From: Sutcliffiella rhizosphaerae
Lineage (GTDB): Bacteria; Bacillota; Bacilli; Bacillales; Bacillaceae_I
DNA: 64,000 nucleotides
Assembly (NCBI RefSeq): GCF_917563925.1
Contig: NZ_CAKJTJ010000011.1
Span: 44,511 to 108,510 of the forward strand
Direction of reading: 5' to 3'
Positions 60,915-64,000 of the stretch are shown one piece after another (the first letter of the stretch is position 1; each line of letters starts with the position of its first letter). A program made the position numbers and the translations under genes. Under the pieces are notes generated by a model. It searched no databases. It had not been told where the DNA came from and saw only the letters and a list, made by a program, of their open reading frames with translations.

Positions 60915-62099
60915 ATGTCGAATAAAGAAGTAGTGATTGTAAGCGCTGTCAGAACAGCGATCGGAAGCTTTGGAGGGGCATTTAAAGATGTTTCTGCTCC
61001 GCAACTCGGAGCAGCGGTAATTAAAAAAGCTCTTGAAAAGGCTGGACTCTCACCTGATAGTGTAGACGAAGTAATCATGGGGAATGTACTGCAGGCAGGG
61101 CTTGGACAGAATCCTGCAAGACAAGCAGCTATTGCAGCTGGAATCCCTCATGAAGTATCTTCCATGACCATAAATAAAGTATGTGGCTCAGGTCTAAAAA
61201 CTGTTCACCTTGCGACACAAGCAATTTTAGCTGGAGATGCAGATATTGTTGTTGCTGGGGGAATGGAAAATATGTCACAGGCACCTTACCTTGTAAAGGG
61301 TGCTCGCGATGGATTTAGAATGGGTGATCAAAAGATTGTTGATAGCTTGGTAGCAGACGGATTGACTTGTTCTTTCAATGACTATCACATGGGTGTAACT
61401 GCAGAGAACCTATGTGACAAATATGGACTTACTCGTGAAGAGCAAGATGAATTTGCTGCTAACAGTCAGCAAAAAGCTGTAGCAGCGATGGAAGCTGGGA
61501 AATTTAGAGACGAGATTGTTCCTGTAGATGTGAAAAAGAAAAAAGAAATTCTTTCTATTGATACAGACGAATATCCTAGAAAGGGAACAACTGCAGAAAA
61601 ACTTGCAGCATTGCGTCCAGCTTTCAAAAAGGATGGATCCGTAACTGCTGGTAACGCTTCTGGTATCAATGACGGCGCTGCTGCAGTAGTGGTCATGAGT
61701 AAACAAAAAGCTGAAGAACTTGGGTTAAAGCCCCTTGTGAAAATTGTTGCAAATGCTAGCAGCGGGGTAGATCCGAGCATAATGGGAATTGGCCCTGTTA
61801 CAGCTGTAAAAAAAGCTTTGGAAAAAGGATCACAATCGATGGACGATATGGATCTTATCGAAGCGAACGAAGCATTTGCTGCTCAAGCCCTAGCAGTAGG
61901 AAGAGAACTTCAATTTGATTCCGAAAAATTGAACGTTAACGGTGGGGCTATCGCACTAGGACATCCAATCGGAGCTAGTGGTGCTCGTATTTTAGTTACT
62001 CTGATACACGAAATGAAGCGTCAAAATGCCAAGAAAGGCTTAGCGACGTTATGTATTGGCGGAGGTCAGGGTGTCGCAACAATAGTGGAAAATATTTAA
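60915..62099 (+). CDS. Acetyl-CoA C-acetyltransferase (thiolase II)
   Basis: 394 residues. Catalytic Cys90 ([11 protein letters not shown]), [12 protein letters not shown] (His, about 350), and CIGGGQGV (Cys, about 380). Condenses or cleaves acetoacetyl-CoA. Orthologous in type to AtoB/PhaA/MmgA. First gene of a three-gene operon; ribosome site GAGGAGAGG. Confidence 0.95.
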   Translation: MSNKEVVIVSAVRTAIGSFGGAFKDVSAPQLGAAVIKKALEKAGLSPDSVDEVIMGNVLQAGLGQNPARQAAIAAGIPHEVSSMTINKVCGSGLKTVHLATQAILAGDADIVVAGGMENMSQAPYLVKGARDGFRMGDQKIVDSLVADGLTCSFNDYHMGVTAENLCDKYGLTREEQDEFAANSQQKAVAAMEAGKFRDEIVPVDVKKKKEILSIDTDEYPRKGTTAEKLAALRPAFKKDGSVTAGNASGINDGAAAVVVMSKQKAEELGLKPLVKIVANASSGVDPSIMGIGPVTAVKKALEKGSQSMDDMDLIEANEAFAAQALAVGRELQFDSEKLNVNGGAIALGHPIGASGARILVTLIHEMKRQNAKKGLATLCIGGGQGVATIVENI

Positions 62100-62124
62100 T
62101 CTTATAGAAAGAGGTGCAACAAAG

Positions 62125-62814
62125 ATGAAACCGATTTATACATCCTTTACAGAAGCGGTAAAAGACATCCACGATGGTGCAACGATTATGGTAGGTGGGT
62201 TTGGCCTTTGTGGAATTCCGGAAAACTTAATCCTTGCCCTTGTTGAAACAGGTGTAAAAGATCTCACTGTAATCTCCAACAACTGTGGAGTGGATGAGTG
62301 GGGACTTGGTCTATTATTAAAGAATAAACAAATTAAGAAAATGATAGGATCATATGTTGGTGAAAACAAAGAATTTGAACGTCAGGTACTATCAGGTGAA
62401 CTTGAAGTGGAATTGACCCCTCAAGGAACTTTAGCAGAGAAAATCAGAGCAGGTGGAGCTGGGATTCCTGCATTCTTCACCCCAGCCGGAGTGGGAACAC
62501 CAATTGCAGAAGGAAAAGAAATTCGTGAATTCAACGGTAAAGAATATTTACTGGAAGAAGCGTATACTGCTGATTTCAGTCTAGTTAGAGCATCAAAAGC
62601 TGATAAAATGGGGAATCTTGTTTACAACAAAACGGCCCGAAACTTTAATCCGATGATTGCTGCGGCTGGAAATATTACAATTGCAGAAGTTGAGGAGCTC
62701 GTGGAGACTGGCGAATTAGACCCTAATTCAATTCAAACACCAAGTATTTATGTACAACGACTAATAGTCGGCAGGCAGGAAAATAAAATTGAACGTGTTA
62801 CGACTAGAGACTAG
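62125..62814 (+). CDS. scoA: Succinyl-CoA:3-ketoacid CoA-transferase subunit A
   Basis: 229 residues. [22 protein letters not shown] and [15 protein letters not shown] are subunit A signatures. Pairs with subunit B to transfer CoA from succinyl-CoA to acetoacetate. Lies 25 nt after the thiolase gene. Confidence 0.94.
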   Translation: MKPIYTSFTEAVKDIHDGATIMVGGFGLCGIPENLILALVETGVKDLTVISNNCGVDEWGLGLLLKNKQIKKMIGSYVGENKEFERQVLSGELEVELTPQGTLAEKIRAGGAGIPAFFTPAGVGTPIAEGKEIREFNGKEYLLEEAYTADFSLVRASKADKMGNLVYNKTARNFNPMIAAAGNITIAEVEELVETGELDPNSIQTPSIYVQRLIVGRQENKIERVTTRD

Positions 62815-62830
62815 CGAGGAGGGGCCAACT

Positions 62831-63493
62831 ATGACAAAAATTAATAACCGTGAAAAAATAGCCAAAAGAGCGGAAAAAGAAATTGAAAACGGGTACTATG
62901 TAAATCTTGGAATCGGTATGCCGACGCTAGTGGCAAACTACATATCTGATAATAAACAAGTTGTTTTACAATCGGAGAATGGATTACTTGGAATCGGACC
63001 ATATCCAACAAAGGATAATGTTGATGCTGATCTCATTAATGCTGGGAAAGAGACTGTTACAGCGATTCCTGGAGCCGCATATTTTGACAGTGCAGAGTCC
63101 TTCGCGATGATTCGTGGAGGGCATGTTAACATTGCCATTCTTGGTGGAATGGAAGTCAGCGAAAGCGGCGATCTTGCCAACTGGATGATACCAGGAAAGA
63201 TGATAAAAGGAATGGGTGGTGCAATGGATCTAGTTCACGGCGCTGAACGAATTATTGTCATCATGGACCATGTAAATAAGACTGGAGAAGCTAAAATTTT
63301 GAAGGAGTGTACACTTCCTTTGACAGGTAAAGCTGTAGTGGACCGCATCATTACAGATCGTGCTGTTATTGACGTTACTGATAGAGGATTAAGGCTGGTG
63401 GAAGTTGCAAGTGGCTATACCGTTGAAGATATTCAAAACTCCACAGAACCGACTTTAATTGTTGATGAGCATGTGAAGTTAGAAGCTTTTTAA
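62831..63493 (+). CDS. scoB: Succinyl-CoA:3-ketoacid CoA-transferase subunit B
   Basis: 220 residues from ATG behind GAGGAGGGG. Catalytic Glu49 in [23 protein letters not shown] and [18 protein letters not shown] are subunit B signatures. Last gene of the operon. Confidence 0.94.
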   Translation: MTKINNREKIAKRAEKEIENGYYVNLGIGMPTLVANYISDNKQVVLQSENGLLGIGPYPTKDNVDADLINAGKETVTAIPGAAYFDSAESFAMIRGGHVNIAILGGMEVSESGDLANWMIPGKMIKGMGGAMDLVHGAERIIVIMDHVNKTGEAKILKECTLPLTGKAVVDRIITDRAVIDVTDRGLRLVEVASGYTVEDIQNSTEPTLIVDEHVKLEAF

Positions 63494-63565
63494 TTATTTT
63501 TTGTAAATGAGACTGCCCTTTGGAGGACACTGCCAAAAGAGCATAATTGCTACGCACTTTTAAGT

Positions 63566-63612
63566 AAAAAAGCCCCTAGTTTATGAATTTACATAAACTA
63601 GGAGCTTTTTTG
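63566..63612 (+). terminator. Rho-independent terminator
   Basis: AAAAAAGC-CCTAGTTTATG pairs with CATAAACTAGG-GCTTTTTT. Ends the scoAB operon and works in both directions. Confidence 0.92.
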
Positions 63613-63639
63613 TTTTGAGTTTATCTACTCCTCCTATCC

Positions 63640-64000
63640 CTACTGGGATAGGGCTTTGTGTAGCTTAACCATCCTCTTTATGTTAACAACAAAAGCAGTT
63701 AGAAATGCTTGTATTCGCATGCCAAACTGACCACGGTATATTTAGCCCTGGTCATTCTATGTGCATTCTTTAATTCAGCATTTTTATGCTCAATATGGGA
63801 ACGAATACCTTTTCTTTAAAGATATTCATCCGATTCTAGGTAAGCCATTGGTTGACTATGCTCTTCAGATTTAATGCTAAATTGAGTATGTTTTTTCTTT
63901 GGTATTGTTATAGCATCTTTCTCTTAAAGGACATTGCTTACAAATGTTCGTATCAAAATAAAAGGTTAGACTTGAATTAGTACCCGTTCCAGTTTTTCCT
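63640..64000 (-). pseudogene. IS1182-type transposase, decayed C-terminal part
   Basis: On the minus strand, fragments in different frames read KDAITIPKKKHTQF, then (after a stop) RSHIEHKNAELKNAHRM, then GQFGMRIQAFLTAFVVNIKRMVKL with the stop at 63640. The I-E-x-K-NAELK and AFLTAFVVNIKRMVKL segments are the end of IS1182/DDE transposases. At least two frameshifts and one stop; it continues beyond the window edge. Confidence 0.75.

Noticed and set aside
61410..61780. Minus-strand frames within the thiolase gene
   Set aside because: Shadows of a highly conserved gene, with no ribosome site.
1..64000. tRNA, rRNA or known riboswitches
   Set aside because: I looked for cloverleaf ends, rRNA-like conserved runs and T-box/SAM-type leaders and found none convincing; a covariance-model scan would be decisive.

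Overview
The window is chromosomal DNA from a low-GC, Gram-positive, spore-former-type member of the Bacillaceae. The evidence is AGGAGG-type ribosome sites, frequent TTG/GTG starts, LexA boxes of the Bacillus CGAAC-N4-GTTCG type, and families typical of Bacillus: YqjW, YqjX, YqkB/C/D, BceRSAB, YjdJ-type DUF4306 and DUF6366. A secreted subtilase closely resembles the 640-residue precursor of the alkaline protease KP-43, which suggests an alkaliphilic or alkali-tolerant Bacillus relative. I saw no tRNA, rRNA, CRISPR array or prophage.

Layout. 0-3.5 kb: end of an ASCH protein, a methyltransferase-like protein, and an SOS cassette (Y-family polymerase yqjW plus yqjX, divergent from a frameshifted yqzH) under two LexA boxes. 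3.5-14.5 kb: accessory stretch of small proteins (class-A-like serine hydrolase, SUKH, two NTF2-like proteins, small membrane proteins, ParB-like, a GNAT-AHSA1 fusion, a broken Nudix, a frameshifted DUF4085 gene), then a maltose O-acetyltransferase, a PstS-like protein and an HPr-like protein without the catalytic His. 14.5-29 kb: radical SAM protein, several GNATs, arylamine N-acetyltransferase, phosphotransferases, a 50-51 bp hairpin tandem repeat, CDGSH, yqkB-yqkC, a HAD phosphatase, signal peptidase I and an AadA-like nucleotidyltransferase. 29-31.4 kb: a Smr-less MutS2 paralogue behind a 400-nt leader with a promoter, a 7-codon ORF and terminators, the best candidate for an undescribed regulated system. 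31.5-33.4 kb: KP-43-like protease. 33.6-40.4 kb: Bce-type antimicrobial-peptide module in which transporter and operator are duplicated and the first ATPase has lost its catalytic core. 40.4-54 kb: mixed genes (SGNH hydrolase, lipase, XRE regulator plus membrane partner, LysE exporter, YqcI-cupin fusion, nitroreductase) between two inverted copies of a ~308-bp GC-rich repeat. 54-59.9 kb: yqkD, a nucleotidyltransferase, small membrane proteins, YnfA. 59.9-63.5 kb: HMG-CoA lyase divergent from thiolase and both succinyl-CoA:3-ketoacid CoA-transferase subunits, together a route from HMG-CoA or acetoacetate to acetyl-CoA. The right edge holds a decayed IS1182-type transposase.

Several genes (yqzH, Nudix, DUF4085, zinc-finger membrane protein, a membrane protein at 44.5 kb) read through perfectly if one base is restored or removed, mostly in homopolymers. 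Either residual sequencing error or real decay could explain this. Genes that modify small molecules (seven GNATs, two APH-like kinases, two nucleotidyltransferases, one NAT, two beta-lactamase-fold hydrolases) are unusually dense.
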